From NCBI RefSeq assembly GCF_024054555.1, contig NZ_JAMXLY010000038.1, forward strand, positions 1 through 34,543: a DNA stretch of 34,543 nt. The letters are read 5' to 3'. Each line of letters opens with the position of its first letter. Position 1 is the first letter of the stretch. Under the pieces are notes generated by a model that ran no database searches, had not been told where the DNA came from, and worked only from the letters and a program-made list of their open reading frames with translations. The stretch comes from Segatella cerevisiae. Its GTDB lineage: Bacteria > Bacteroidota > Bacteroidia > Bacteroidales > Bacteroidaceae. Shown piece by piece: positions 1 through 7,856 of this stretch. Made by a program: the position numbers and the translations under genes.

Positions 1-370
1 TGATATAGATAGCTGGGATTCATTTTACTATTCTTTTGTTGTGATAAACCAAAGGTAGCAAAAAAACCTGGCTATCTTCTTTTTTAGTCGTATTTTAATT
101 TACACCTACGCATTTGTCGGATGAACCTTATAAATTCTGTTATTAGAACAATAGAATAGGACATTGAGCCTCATTCTGTAAGCAAAGGTATCGCTTTTTT
201 TATAAACTATTATAATTTAACCGTCTTTTATGCTAATTCTTATAGAAATATGTAAGGGACATTATCGGTCAGACCGTAAAAGAGTGTCAATACTTCTTGC
301 GGATAATAGTTTGATAGTATTGTGGCGAATAACTGATGTGGACATTCGGTATTTCGAAATAGATAAGAAG

Positions 371-437
371 CAAAATGCTGCATAATGGTGTACCATTATG
401 CAGCATTTTGGTCCACCATTATGCAGCATATTGGTAT
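371..437. repeat. Perfect 19-bp palindrome plus direct repeat, 23-bp period
   Basis: The arm caaaatgctgcataatggt (371-389) is followed, after a two-base spacer, by its exact reverse complement (392-410). The core accattatgcagcat then recurs at 415-429, exactly 23 bases after the copy at 392-406, and its downstream flank (ttggt) is also kept. This gives one inverted and two direct copies of the same site. It could be an operator for a dimeric regulator, a recombinase or plasmid-type binding array, or the end of a lost element. No neighbouring gene identifies which. Confidence 0.85.
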
Positions 438-654
438 TCTCATATATAGAAGGATTTAGCCGGTTCTATTAGGAGTGAGTTTATAGGCCTTATTAATGCT
501 TTCAGGTTGGTCTCCGTTGATAAGTTTTATAGGAAATATGGTGGAGGATAACACTCTTCAGGGAATTCATGTGGAAAAGGTTAACGATTGGGACATTAAG
601 GGATCCTGTTTAAAAGCACTCAACTGTCTTTTGACGTCTCGATAGTTGAGGGCA

Positions 655-701
655 TAAAAAAGGTGGGCAATTTCTTCGAATTATGTTAGAGATTGTCCAC
701 C
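655..701 (-). terminator. Intrinsic terminator of the 43-codon ORF
   Basis: 662-671 pairs with 692-701 to form a 10-bp stem with one G-U pair. Read on the minus strand, the stem is followed at once by a run of six T. The hairpin lies about 25 bases beyond the stop codon of the small minus-strand ORF, as expected for a rho-independent terminator. Confidence 0.7.
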
Positions 702-725
702 GTCTTCTCGCTTCACACTTAAAAG

Positions 726-857
726 TTAGTGAAGTTTCCTTTTTTTGCCTTTACCTGATAGAGTAGAGGTGGAATTCATACTGTCAGCACTTTCATATGC
801 TGGAATACGCTTTCCTTTCTTTGCCTTTTTCGGCTTTTTATTACCTGCTGCACCCAT
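726..857 (-). CDS. Small lysine-rich basic protein, 43 aa, unknown function
   Basis: This short minus-strand frame starts at an ATG at 857 and ends with TAA at 726-728. The protein begins MGAAGNKKPKKAKKGKR, has a polar Ser/Thr/Asp middle and ends GKGKKRKLH. It is therefore strongly basic at both ends, with no membrane segment or cysteines. A TATCTTTG -7 box lies upstream at 947-954, giving a leader of roughly 80 bases, and an intrinsic terminator follows at 655-701, so the ORF sits inside a complete transcription unit of its own. I do not recognise the family. The charge pattern would fit a nucleic-acid- or ribosome-binding peptide, but that is inference. It could also be an incidental frame inside a small RNA. 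Confidence 0.55.
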   Translation of the reverse strand: MGAAGNKKPKKAKKGKRIPAYESADSMNSTSTLSGKGKKRKLH

Positions 858-946
858 AATGAATTATTTAATAAATTAGACAACTAATTATGGAGTAGAC
901 TGTCACCAGTAAACTTTCAACAGGGGCAGTTTGCTCGAAAACACCG

Positions 947-980
947 CAAAGATATATAAAATTTTCGAAACTTGTGCAAG
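947..980 (-). promoter_or_regulatory. Bacteroidetes promoter for the 43-codon ORF
   Basis: The minus strand reads TATCTTTG at 954-947, an exact match to the TAnnTTTG -7 consensus. A weak CTTG -33 candidate is at 980-977, with a 22-base spacer that is slightly longer than usual. It points toward the small ORF at 857. Confidence 0.55.
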
Positions 981-1024
981 TGTTTAAAAAAATGCTTGAA
1001 AAAGACCATTCGGAACAAGAAAAA

Positions 1025-2155
1025 TCAGACGATCAGATGATAGATACCACCTGCAAGTTCCCTCACCACACCTTTCAGTTCCAATTCGAAGAGCAGGGCT
1101 GTGAGTTTGCTGATCGTTATCCCCGTACGGATCGTCAGGAAATTGATTTGAAGATCATTTTTCTCTTTCAGGGCATTGACAATCGTCTGCTCCTCAGGTG
1201 AAAGTTCCGGGAATATCTGTCGCTCTATGCCTTGATGCTGAGCCTTTTCGATTTGGGCGTCCGTCTGCCACCCCATTGCCTTTACAAAGTCTTCCGCGCT
1301 CGTGATGAGGCCTGCGCCGTTGTCTCTGATCAACTGGTTGCAGCCGGCAGAGTAAGGCGCGTCTATAGGACCCGGGAAGGCGAAGACATCCCGCCCGTAA
1401 CTTTGTGCGATGCCGGTCGTAATCAATCCTCCTCCTTTTACCGCACTCTCCACGAGGATGGTTGCATCAGACATCCCGGCAATGATCCGGTTACGGCGCA
1501 CAAAATTGATCTTTTCCGCGCGCGTCTGCGTGAGGAATTCTGTGATGAGTCCGCCTTGTAAAGTCATTTTGTTGGCTGTGTCGCGATGAGAGGAAGGATA
1601 AAGCGTGTCCAATCCGTGTGCCAGCACGCCTATGGTCTCATACCCGTTATCCAAGGACTGCCGGTGAGCATTGATGTCAACGCCATAAGCCAGTCCGCTG
1701 ACGACCAGCACATGAGGGCATAATGTTCTCAGGTTTGACAGGAACCGGCGGATAATATCCTCTCCATAAACGGTACAATGACGTGTTCCGACGATGGAGA
1801 TGATCCGAGCGGAATTCAGATCGGCAGTGCCCTTATAGAACAAGACCAGCGGAGCGTCATCCGCGTTTTTCAGTCGTTGGGGATAACCGGGATCGTTCAG
1901 CGTGAAGACCCGGATGCCGTGAGTCTCATCATATTCAAGTTCTGCCTCCGCCCGTTTCAAAGGTTCTTCCAAATGTTGGAGAGCCGTGATGAGATGTTCC
2001 GAAGCGTCGGGAATCACTTTCCTGATCGCGTTCCGATGCTTCACAACTGCCGAGGCAGAGCCGAGTTTGCGATAAAGCTCCAAGAGTCCTGCAAGAGAAA
2101 AATAGTTAAGTTGAGTAAGGGCTATGGCATTCAACTTCTCTTGACGATTGTCCAT
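1025..2155 (-). CDS. dprA: DNA-processing protein DprA
   Basis: DprA loads RecA onto incoming single-stranded DNA during natural transformation. The 376-aa product shows the family's Rossmann-like core: SIVGTRHCTVYG, VVSGLAYGVDINAH, and the FVRRNRIIAGMSDATILVES and GGGLITTG segments that form the DNA-binding pocket. A C-terminal winged-helix-like stretch (ITISKLTALLFELELKG) follows, as in DprA proteins of this length. The ATG at 2155 overlaps the TGA of the upstream thioesterase gene by one base (TGATG). This favours it over the TTG one codon earlier and implies translational coupling. No other competence gene is in the window, and dprA is common in species not known to be competent. Confidence 0.96.
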   Translation of the reverse strand: MDNRQEKLNAIALTQLNYFSLAGLLELYRKLGSASAVVKHRNAIRKVIPDASEHLITALQHLEEPLKRAEAELEYDETHGIRVFTLNDPGYPQRLKNADDAPLVLFYKGTADLNSARIISIVGTRHCTVYGEDIIRRFLSNLRTLCPHVLVVSGLAYGVDINAHRQSLDNGYETIGVLAHGLDTLYPSSHRDTANKMTLQGGLITEFLTQTRAEKINFVRRNRIIAGMSDATILVESAVKGGGLITTGIAQSYGRDVFAFPGPIDAPYSAGCNQLIRDNGAGLITSAEDFVKAMGWQTDAQIEKAQHQGIERQIFPELSPEEQTIVNALKEKNDLQINFLTIRTGITISKLTALLFELELKGVVRELAGGIYHLIV

Positions 2156-2568
2156 CAAGCCTCTTTCTTAGGGATAAAAGGCGTAAGCGCGCGGTCATAT
2201 TCCGGACTATAGCCTACCTTTCCGTTGATCAGGACGACGAGATCCGTTACGGCTCTCAGGCAGAGTCGGTTGTCACTCTCCCGATAGATATCTTGATGGA
2301 AAGCAAAACAAGGTCCTTTTCGTTCAACCCAGAGTTTGGATATCATAATATCGTCACAGCGGAGCGGTGCTTTATAGCGGAGTTCAACACGGGCGACTAC
2401 GGCATCTATGCCTTTTTCGTGCATATCCCTGAAACTTACTCCCGTTTTTGTCAGGAGTCTGTGGCGGGTATGCTCCAGGTAATGCAGATAATTGGCATTG
2501 TTGACGATACCTTGAATGTCACATTCATAATCACGAACTTCTATCTTTGTTTCAAACGTATAGCACAT
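2155..2568 (-). CDS. Hotdog-fold acyl-CoA thioesterase (YbgC/FadM-like)
   Basis: This 137-aa, single-domain protein of the 4-hydroxybenzoyl-CoA thioesterase-like family would hydrolyse acyl-CoA thioesters in the cytoplasm. The family signature is visible near the N-terminus: R-D-Y-E-C-D-I-Q-G-I-V-N-N-A-N-Y, with Asp17 in the position of the catalytic aspartate of this group. Length and the central helix followed by strands (VELRYKAPLRCDD) fit one hotdog domain. The substrate is not evident. The gene is translationally coupled to dprA downstream and lies 94 bases after DUF2851. No promoter box was found in that gap, so co-transcription with DUF2851 is likely. Confidence 0.9.
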   Translation of the reverse strand: MCYTFETKIEVRDYECDIQGIVNNANYLHYLEHTRHRLLTKTGVSFRDMHEKGIDAVVARVELRYKAPLRCDDIMISKLWVERKGPCFAFHQDIYRESDNRLCLRAVTDLVVLINGKVGYSPEYDRALTPFIPKKEA

Positions 2569-2662
2569 AATGTTTTATTCATTTATGGGACGATGCCCGT
2601 TTATTAATATAATTACGGAAGGAAGTTTATTTTATTGTTTTTGAGAAGGATAATTTGACCTT

Positions 2663-3961
2663 TCAGTCTTCTTTCTTCAGATACTCATAGCCTATCCTGC
2701 AGCGCAAGCACTCTTTTTTGTCACAGTACTCCTTTTTCAGTTGGATCAGCGCTTGAGAGTCACCAGCATTCTGGACGTCAAGTCCCACCCTGTGCCAGGT
2801 CGTCACAATACTGTTGGTCTCTGCCTTCAAGCCTTCCAAAATGTCGAAAGCACGGTCGCAGAGTGTGTCGTCTCCCCGATGGCGGCCATAGGCGAAGAGC
2901 ATCGGTACTGCCGTATTGATCAGTAACAAGTTGAGGGAGAAGGGCGACAGGTGTTTCTCGCTTCTAGTGCTCGTCGAGCCGAAAGTATAGTGCGTTTCCC
3001 AATAAGGAGTGACGGAAACCCTCAAGACATTCTCCATAGTTTGGATCGAGTCCTGCTCAAGGAGTTGGGAGAGTCCTGCTTTACGCTGGTAAAACAGATT
3101 CGCAAGTTGTGAGATGCGGATATAGGGGAAGTTCTGAGGTCTGAGATGAAAGAAGTTCCAGAGGCGGTAATCGATCGGTTGAAGCCTGAATTTCTTTGCA
3201 AGATAGGCATACTCACTTCTCAATTTCGTGAAATAGCCGTCTTTGAGGGCATCCTTTTGATAGGGTTTCAAGAGCGTTTCAGGGTTGAGCAGTCCCGCCT
3301 GTCCCATGAAGATCGCTTCTATCTGGATCAGGTGATCCCGGTGATGTTCCACACCGTTCCAGGGAATGCTCAAAGCCCATTGCTCGAAAGCGTCACCGTT
3401 CTTTCCGAAGCCGTAGTTGCGTGCCAGGGTGACGAAGTAAGCTGCTTCCCAAGACCCGTTGCATAAGTCCACCCTTTTCGCAATGGCGTCTGTCTTTTGC
3501 TCCAGCCTTTCCGTCTGTAAGGCACTCATCCACGAATGGACCATCAGAGGTGTGAGACTTGGGATGATCCGATAACAGGGAGGATAGTCCTCCGTATAGA
3601 GGAGTTCTTTGTAGTGTCGGGAGATGGAAGGCGGAACATCCAGTTGCATCTGCCTCAGGAATACACCCTTGCTGTCTCGTACATCACGGTCGATGATGTG
3701 GCACACATGCAGAATGATATTGTTGTAGCGGGGATCCCTGTCATGGCCGTGGAGATACCAGTCACTCGACTTTTCGTGTATCTCGACATTCCCGGCCCAC
3801 AGCGTACCGCCGATTTTGATTTTCGCATTGAAAAAGTCAGGGCCTTCATCTCTGTTATGCAGTCCGGGGTCGATGACCTCAACGGCTTGTCCGTCAGTTG
3901 TCTCAAGGGGTTTAATGGGGAATAGTTTATGCTTCCACACATAGTGAATCAACTCTTCCAT
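2663..3961 (-). CDS. DUF2851 family protein
   Basis: This 432-aa cytoplasmic protein begins MEELIHYVWKHKLFP and contains GQAVEVIDPGLHNRDEGPDF, GNVEIHEKSSDWYLHGHD and YNNIILHVCHI. These are typical of the Bacteroidetes DUF2851 family, whose biochemical role is unknown. The conserved N-terminal Glu/Asp/His/Lys residues (DEGPDFFNAKI, NVEIHEKSSDW) resemble a metal-dependent nuclease-like core, but that reading is tentative. A conserved C-terminal Cys cluster (CDKKECLRCRIGYEYLKKE) could bind metal. There is no signal peptide or membrane span. A TATCTTTG box at 4004-3997 gives it its own promoter despite the short gap to the permease gene. Confidence 0.88.
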   Translation of the reverse strand: MEELIHYVWKHKLFPIKPLETTDGQAVEVIDPGLHNRDEGPDFFNAKIKIGGTLWAGNVEIHEKSSDWYLHGHDRDPRYNNIILHVCHIIDRDVRDSKGVFLRQMQLDVPPSISRHYKELLYTEDYPPCYRIIPSLTPLMVHSWMSALQTERLEQKTDAIAKRVDLCNGSWEAAYFVTLARNYGFGKNGDAFEQWALSIPWNGVEHHRDHLIQIEAIFMGQAGLLNPETLLKPYQKDALKDGYFTKLRSEYAYLAKKFRLQPIDYRLWNFFHLRPQNFPYIRISQLANLFYQRKAGLSQLLEQDSIQTMENVLRVSVTPYWETHYTFGSTSTRSEKHLSPFSLNLLLINTAVPMLFAYGRHRGDDTLCDRAFDILEGLKAETNSIVTTWHRVGLDVQNAGDSQALIQLKKEYCDKKECLRCRIGYEYLKKED

Positions 3962-3996
3962 AGGTCATTAGAATTGTGTTTTTACAGTATCTGCAG

Positions 3997-4004
3997 CAAA
4001 GATA
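3997..4004 (-). promoter_or_regulatory. -7 box for the DUF2851 gene
   Basis: The minus strand reads TATCTTTG, 36 bases before the DUF2851 ATG. No good -33 element is seen. It probably starts a DUF2851-thioesterase-dprA transcript. Confidence 0.5.
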
Positions 4005-4044
4005 CGAAAATATCCGGTAGGGCGACCTGTATTGCACAATTCTT

Positions 4045-5907
4045 TTACATCGGGAAGAGCAGGGGGAGGACAAAGACCATGACAATACCCATGATGATCT
4101 GAAGGGGCAGTCCTACTTTGATATAGTCCATAAACTGGTAATGTCCGGCTTGCATGACGAGAGCATTCGGCGGTGTAGAGAAAGGCGATGCAAAACACAT
4201 ACTCGCTGCAACGGCGACAGCAAAGAGAAAGGCATAAGGACTGACTCCCAGTTGTGCAGCTGATGACAAGGCGATGGGCGCCATCAACACAGCCGTGGCG
4301 GTGTTACTGATAAACAGTGTCAGAAGGGAGGTCGTGAAGTAGATCCCTGCCAGCAATATCGTAGGACTCAGGCTGCCCAGAGAACTGACCAGCGTGTTTG
4401 ACACGAGTGTCGATATACCCGTCTTTTCCAATGCTACAGACATCGGCATCATGGCGGCAATGAGTACGACACTCTCCCAATTGATGGTCTTGTATGCCGC
4501 CTCTACATTGCGGAGACAACCTGTCACAACCATCAGCAGGGCAGCGATGATGACGGCCGTCACAGGTGCTATGGGAATGAAATCGAACACCATCATGACA
4601 ATCATCAGAATCATAATTCCGGCTGCAATAGGAGCCTTGTAGTCAAGTGTAATTTTTGCGGCCTCTTGCAAGGGCTGTCCCAAGACTACCCATTGATCGC
4701 CATCGCTGCTGAGGGCTGCGATGCGGTTCCATGAGCCTTGGACCAGCAACACGTCTCCCGAGAGCAGGCGCGTAGAGGAAATGTGCTCGCTGATCGTTGT
4801 CCCCCGACGCCTGATCCCTACGACGTTCAGACCGTATTTGGCTCGTAGTCCGGTCTCTTTCACGGTGCGGTTGACAAACTGAGAATTAGGCATCAGGACC
4901 ACTTCCGCTATGCCTAGTTCATAGAAGTCCAAAGTCTCTTTGCCCTTCTCTTTGGAATCCTCTTCCGTCTGTTCCAACCAGTCCAGTGACAGGTCTTCTA
5001 CCATCTGTTTCACCTGTTCTTTCCCCCCGTTCAGATAGATGGTATCTCCGACTTTGATCCGGGCATTGGATTGGGCCGGACTTTGGGTAATTCCTTGTAT
5101 CAGGGTCTTGCTCTTATTTTGTTCGTGTCTCAGTTCGAGAACAGTCAACCCATAGCGGTTTTGGATGTCCAGTTCAGCGAGAGTCTTTCCGGCTGCGGGA
5201 GATTCAGAACGGACTGTACAGACAGAAAGATGATCGTTGAGGCGATATTCGCTCACCAACTGTTTAAGGGTCTTTGTCTTCCTTTTCTTCTTCCCTTCAT
5301 TCTCACCGGTTTTAGACAGGAACTTTCGGCTGAGTGGCAGCATCACGGCAATTCCCACGACGATGCAGACAAGGCCTATGGGGGAGAAAGAGAAGAAGGA
5401 GAGCGGCGGATATCCGGCTTCGGTCAGAGATTCCTGGATGATCAGGTTGGGAGGTGATCCGATGAGCGTCAACATTCCTCCCATACTACTGGCGAAGGCT
5501 AAAGGCATGAGCAGTTTACTGGGTTTTATCCCGACGCTTGCCGCCATACTGACGGCGATAGGCATCATGAGCGCTACAGTGCCGGTATTACTGATGAAAG
5601 CGCCGATGACCGTAGTGACGAGGATGACCAAGAAGAAGAGTTTGAGTTCGCTTTTCCCGGCTAATCTTACAATGCGGCCGCTGATGATCTTCGCAAGTCC
5701 TGTCTGAAGAATACCTCCCCCGACGACAAACAAACCGATCATCATGATCACGACAGGGTTTGAAAAACCGGCGAGGGCTTCCTGTGGGGTGAGTATGCCG
5801 AAGAGGATGAGCAGCACGAGCGCGCACAAAGCTACAAGGTCAGAACGGATATGGCCAATGGAAAATGCCACGGCTGTAAGAATGAGTATGATAGCTGTTA
5901 CGATCAT
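4045..5907 (-). CDS. SLC13-family permease with two TrkA-C domains
   Basis: This 620-aa inner-membrane transporter belongs to the DASS/SLC13 family (sodium-coupled uptake of anions such as sulfate or di/tricarboxylates). The two membrane halves each carry the family's SNT signature: ISNTGTVALMMP (SNT at 106-108) and ISNTATAVLMAP (SNT at 534-536), which line the sodium and substrate sites. Between them, roughly residues 210-400, lie two soluble TrkA-C (RCK-C) domains, including LNDHLSVCTVRSESPAAGKTL and LGIAEVVLMPNSQFVNRTV, usually regulatory. This bacterial architecture does not reveal the substrate. Upstream is a TATCTTTG box at 5937-5930. The gene is 83 bases from DUF2851, which has its own promoter. 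Confidence 0.92.
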   Translation of the reverse strand: MIVTAIILILTAVAFSIGHIRSDLVALCALVLLILFGILTPQEALAGFSNPVVIMMIGLFVVGGGILQTGLAKIISGRIVRLAGKSELKLFFLVILVTTVIGAFISNTGTVALMMPIAVSMAASVGIKPSKLLMPLAFASSMGGMLTLIGSPPNLIIQESLTEAGYPPLSFFSFSPIGLVCIVVGIAVMLPLSRKFLSKTGENEGKKKRKTKTLKQLVSEYRLNDHLSVCTVRSESPAAGKTLAELDIQNRYGLTVLELRHEQNKSKTLIQGITQSPAQSNARIKVGDTIYLNGGKEQVKQMVEDLSLDWLEQTEEDSKEKGKETLDFYELGIAEVVLMPNSQFVNRTVKETGLRAKYGLNVVGIRRRGTTISEHISSTRLLSGDVLLVQGSWNRIAALSSDGDQWVVLGQPLQEAAKITLDYKAPIAAGIMILMIVMMVFDFIPIAPVTAVIIAALLMVVTGCLRNVEAAYKTINWESVVLIAAMMPMSVALEKTGISTLVSNTLVSSLGSLSPTILLAGIYFTTSLLTLFISNTATAVLMAPIALSSAAQLGVSPYAFLFAVAVAASMCFASPFSTPPNALVMQAGHYQFMDYIKVGLPLQIIMGIVMVFVLPLLFPM

Positions 5908-5929
5908 GGGATGGAATGTTAATCTTATA

Positions 5930-5937
5930 CAAAGATA
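5930..5937 (-). promoter_or_regulatory. -7 box for the SLC13 permease gene
   Basis: The minus strand reads TATCTTTG, about 23 bases before the ATG at 5907, so the leader would be short. No clear -33 box is seen. Confidence 0.5.
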
Positions 5938-5970
5938 TTGATTAAAATTCGGATACAGGTATTCGGATAG

Positions 5971-6048
5971 CCGTATTATGTTTTTTTAGTGCAGACATTC
6001 CGACTTTATCTAACATTAACAACTTTCGGATGATGAATGCAGACAGGG
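5971..6048. repeat. Intergenic repeat, copy A (upstream of crcB)
   Basis: ttttttagtgcag (5982-5994) and actttcggat (6022-6031) recur in the same order and strand at 6802-6814 and 6819-6828 on the other side of crcB. Copy A is about 24 bases longer between the two motifs. The minus strand is open without stops through copy A down to a TAA at 5943-5945, in a protein-like frame, so the repeat may derive from coding DNA. Confidence 0.5.
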
Positions 6049-6159
6049 GAACGTAAGGCTTCTCACTTTTCTAGTTGCCGAATGGTCTTCAAAACAAAAT
6101 ATGGTGTTTTAAAAGATTGAATTTCTAGATTTGGAGTTCTGTTATTTGAGTTTTTGGGT

Positions 6160-6167
6160 TATCTTTG
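6160..6167 (+). promoter_or_regulatory. -7 box for crcB
   Basis: TATCTTTG matches the Bacteroidetes -7 consensus and predicts transcription starting near 6173, with a leader of about 110 bases before the crcB ATG. The -33 element is weak. I looked for the conserved fluoride riboswitch core in this leader and did not find a convincing one. Confidence 0.55.
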
Positions 6168-6283
6168 TGCAGTGTTTTGCCTTATGTTCCAAATGGGAAT
6201 AAGATAGGATATCTGTGAGCCTTGAATAAGTTTTCTAGTAGTTGATGTGAGGAGTGTATCTTTCAGAATTAAATGAAATCAAA

Positions 6284-6661
6284 ATGTATAGAGATTTTTT
6301 CATTGTAGGTGTTGGGGGATTCCTTGGTGGAGGGCTCCGGTTCCTTGTCTCAAAAGTTGTAGAGGCAAACTTTAACCTGATCTTTCCATTGGGTACATTT
6401 ATCATCAATGTATTGGGGTGCCTGTTTATCGGATTCTTTTCAGGTTTGTCTTTGAAAGCACCTGGAGTGTCTCCTTCCGTAAAACTCTTTCTGACAACTG
6501 GTTTATGTGGAGGGTTTACAACGTTCTCCACATTTATCAATGAAAGCGGATCGTTGTTGAGAGGAGGAAATTACCTTTACATGGCAGCTTATATGTCAGC
6601 AAGTTTGTTTTTGGGCTTACTGGCTTTGGCACTCGGCTATCTGTTGGCAAGATTATTTTGA
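6284..6661 (+). CDS. crcB: Fluoride exporter CrcB/Fluc
   Basis: CrcB (Fluc) is a small dual-topology membrane channel that lets fluoride leave the cell and protects enzymes such as enolase. The 125-aa product shows the conserved series: GVGGFLGGGLRF in the first helix, GTFIINVLGCLFIGFF in the second (with the pore Asn), GLCGGFTTFSTF in the third (with the Phe and Thr residues that coordinate ions), and a fourth helix at the C-terminus. The ATG at 6284 is preferred to the GTG at 6254 because it gives the usual MYRDFFIVGVGG start. It is monocistronic, with its own -7 box and repeats on both sides. Confidence 0.95.
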   Translation: MYRDFFIVGVGGFLGGGLRFLVSKVVEANFNLIFPLGTFIINVLGCLFIGFFSGLSLKAPGVSPSVKLFLTTGLCGGFTTFSTFINESGSLLRGGNYLYMAAYMSASLFLGLLALALGYLLARLF

Positions 6662-6790
6662 GGTGCGGAATAGATGTGTTCTCCGTTCTTGCATGCTCTG
6701 TATGAAGTCTTTCAGCGGTTTCTCCAAAGAGTTTACTACCAGTTGGGATTCTTTCAGAAATATAGGAATGTAAGACACTTTTGCCTATTC

Positions 6791-6841
6791 CCGTGATTGC
6801 GTTTTTTAGTGCAGCTTGACTTTCGGATTGTCATTCAGGCA
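6791..6841. repeat. Intergenic repeat, copy B (downstream of crcB)
   Basis: This is the partner of copy A at 5971-6048, with the shared motifs at 6802-6814 and 6819-6828. On the minus strand a frame without stops runs from about 6833 back into the crcB 3' end and has no ATG. Its translation looks protein-like (QSESQAALKNAITGIGKSVL) and may be degraded coding sequence. Confidence 0.5.
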
Positions 6842-6878
6842 GTTTGTTGCTAAATAAAGGTAAAAAGGGGGTCTATCC

Positions 6879-6909
6879 TTTGCGCTTTCCTCGTTTTTCC
6901 TTATCTTTG
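6879..6909 (+). promoter_or_regulatory. Strong Bacteroidetes promoter for dapB
   Basis: TTTG at 6879-6882, a 19-base spacer and TATCTTTG at 6902-6909 form an essentially perfect primary sigma factor promoter. The ATG of dapB follows 38 bases later. This is the clearest promoter in the window and may also serve lepB and the genes behind it. Confidence 0.85.
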
Positions 6910-6947
6910 TAGCAAATAATATATTATTTAATCTCTTTTTGTACAAA

Positions 6948-7703
6948 ATGAAAATCGCTTTAATTGGTTACGGTAGGATGGGGCATATGATCGAGGAGAT
7001 CGCCAAACAGCGTGGCCACGAGATTATTTGTAAGATTGACGTGAATAATCCGGATGATTTTGACTCGCCGGAATTTTCAAAAGCAGACGTGGCAATAGAG
7101 TTTACTAATCCTACTGCCGCCTATGGAAATTATCTGAGGGCCTTCAAGCATCATGTCAAGGTCGTCAGTGGTTCTACAGGTTGGATGAAAGACCATAAAG
7201 CCGATGTCGAAGCCTTGACTAAAGACGGGAAGCAGACGCTTTTCTGGGCATCTAATTTCTCGGTCGGCGTAGCAGTATTTTCGGCTGTCAACCGTTACTT
7301 GGCAAAGATCATGAACGGTTTCCCTCAATATGACGTAAGGATGGAAGAAACGCATCATGTCCACAAACTGGATGCCCCTTCAGGGACGGCGATCACTTTG
7401 GCCGAGGAGATCATTGAGCGGCTGGACCGTAAGACCAAATGGGTGAAAGGTTTCCAGCATACTGCTGACGGTAAGGAAAGCGGGACCAATGCTGTGGCTC
7501 CAGATGAATTGCCTATCGCCAGCATCCGTCGTGGCGAAGTGCCGGGCATTCACAGTATTGTCTATGATAGTGACGCTGACAGTATAACGATTACACATGA
7601 TGCCCATTCCCGGAAAGGATTTGCCATGGGTGCTGTTCTTGCAGCTGAATATACACTCACTCATCAGGGACTGTTGACCATGTCTGACCTTTTCAAATTC
7701 TAA
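6948..7703 (+). CDS. dapB: 4-hydroxy-tetrahydrodipicolinate reductase DapB
   Basis: DapB reduces 4-hydroxy-tetrahydrodipicolinate with NAD(P)H in the cytoplasm, on the route to meso-diaminopimelate (peptidoglycan) and lysine. The 251-aa protein has an N-terminal Rossmann motif (IALIGYGRMGHMIEE) and the catalytic signature EETHHVHKLDAPSGTA, with the His pair and the Lys before DAPSGTA that bind and protonate the substrate. Its length fits the shorter Bacteroidetes DapB form. The ATG at 6948 is chosen over an in-frame TTG at 6939 because it gives MKIALIGYG. It heads the dapB-lepB-S26 paralogue-WbqC run, an arrangement I remember from other Bacteroidetes. Confidence 0.96.
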   Translation: MKIALIGYGRMGHMIEEIAKQRGHEIICKIDVNNPDDFDSPEFSKADVAIEFTNPTAAYGNYLRAFKHHVKVVSGSTGWMKDHKADVEALTKDGKQTLFWASNFSVGVAVFSAVNRYLAKIMNGFPQYDVRMEETHHVHKLDAPSGTAITLAEEIIERLDRKTKWVKGFQHTADGKESGTNAVAPDELPIASIRRGEVPGIHSIVYDSDADSITITHDAHSRKGFAMGAVLAAEYTLTHQGLLTMSDLFKF

Positions 7704-7856
7704 GGCATCAGATCACTTGTCCCCCGACTCAGGAATGAGGCTTATCGAGGTCTCATTGGAAAGAACGTATTTTCCCATGGCTGATGACGGGTGGGTATAG
7801 TTTATGAAATTCCTGATTTCTTAACCGTAATTCTTAATTCTATTAATAGAAGTCGT

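Larger units (their letters stand above)
1..725. other. Long left-edge intergenic region
   Basis: No credible protein gene is seen in either strand over this AT-rich stretch. It contains a palindromic repeat array (371-437), a weak 7-bp inverted repeat (619-625 with 644-650) and an intrinsic terminator reading leftward (655-701). Two minus-strand sequences resembling the Bacteroidetes -7 box (TACCTTTG, at 50-57 and 183-190) could serve something beyond the left edge, but neither has a convincing -33 element. Confidence 0.6.

Noticed and set aside
371..437. CRISPR array
   Set aside because: Copies are palindromic and adjoining, without unique spacers, and no cas gene is present.
456..554. 32-codon minus-strand GTG frame
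   Set aside because: The sequence looks mildly protein-like, but there is no ATG, promoter or known family, and it lies in a gene-free region.
6173..6283. Fluoride riboswitch in the crcB leader
   Set aside because: The leader has suitable length, but I could not find the conserved core and pseudoknot bases; a covariance search with the Rfam fluoride model would decide.
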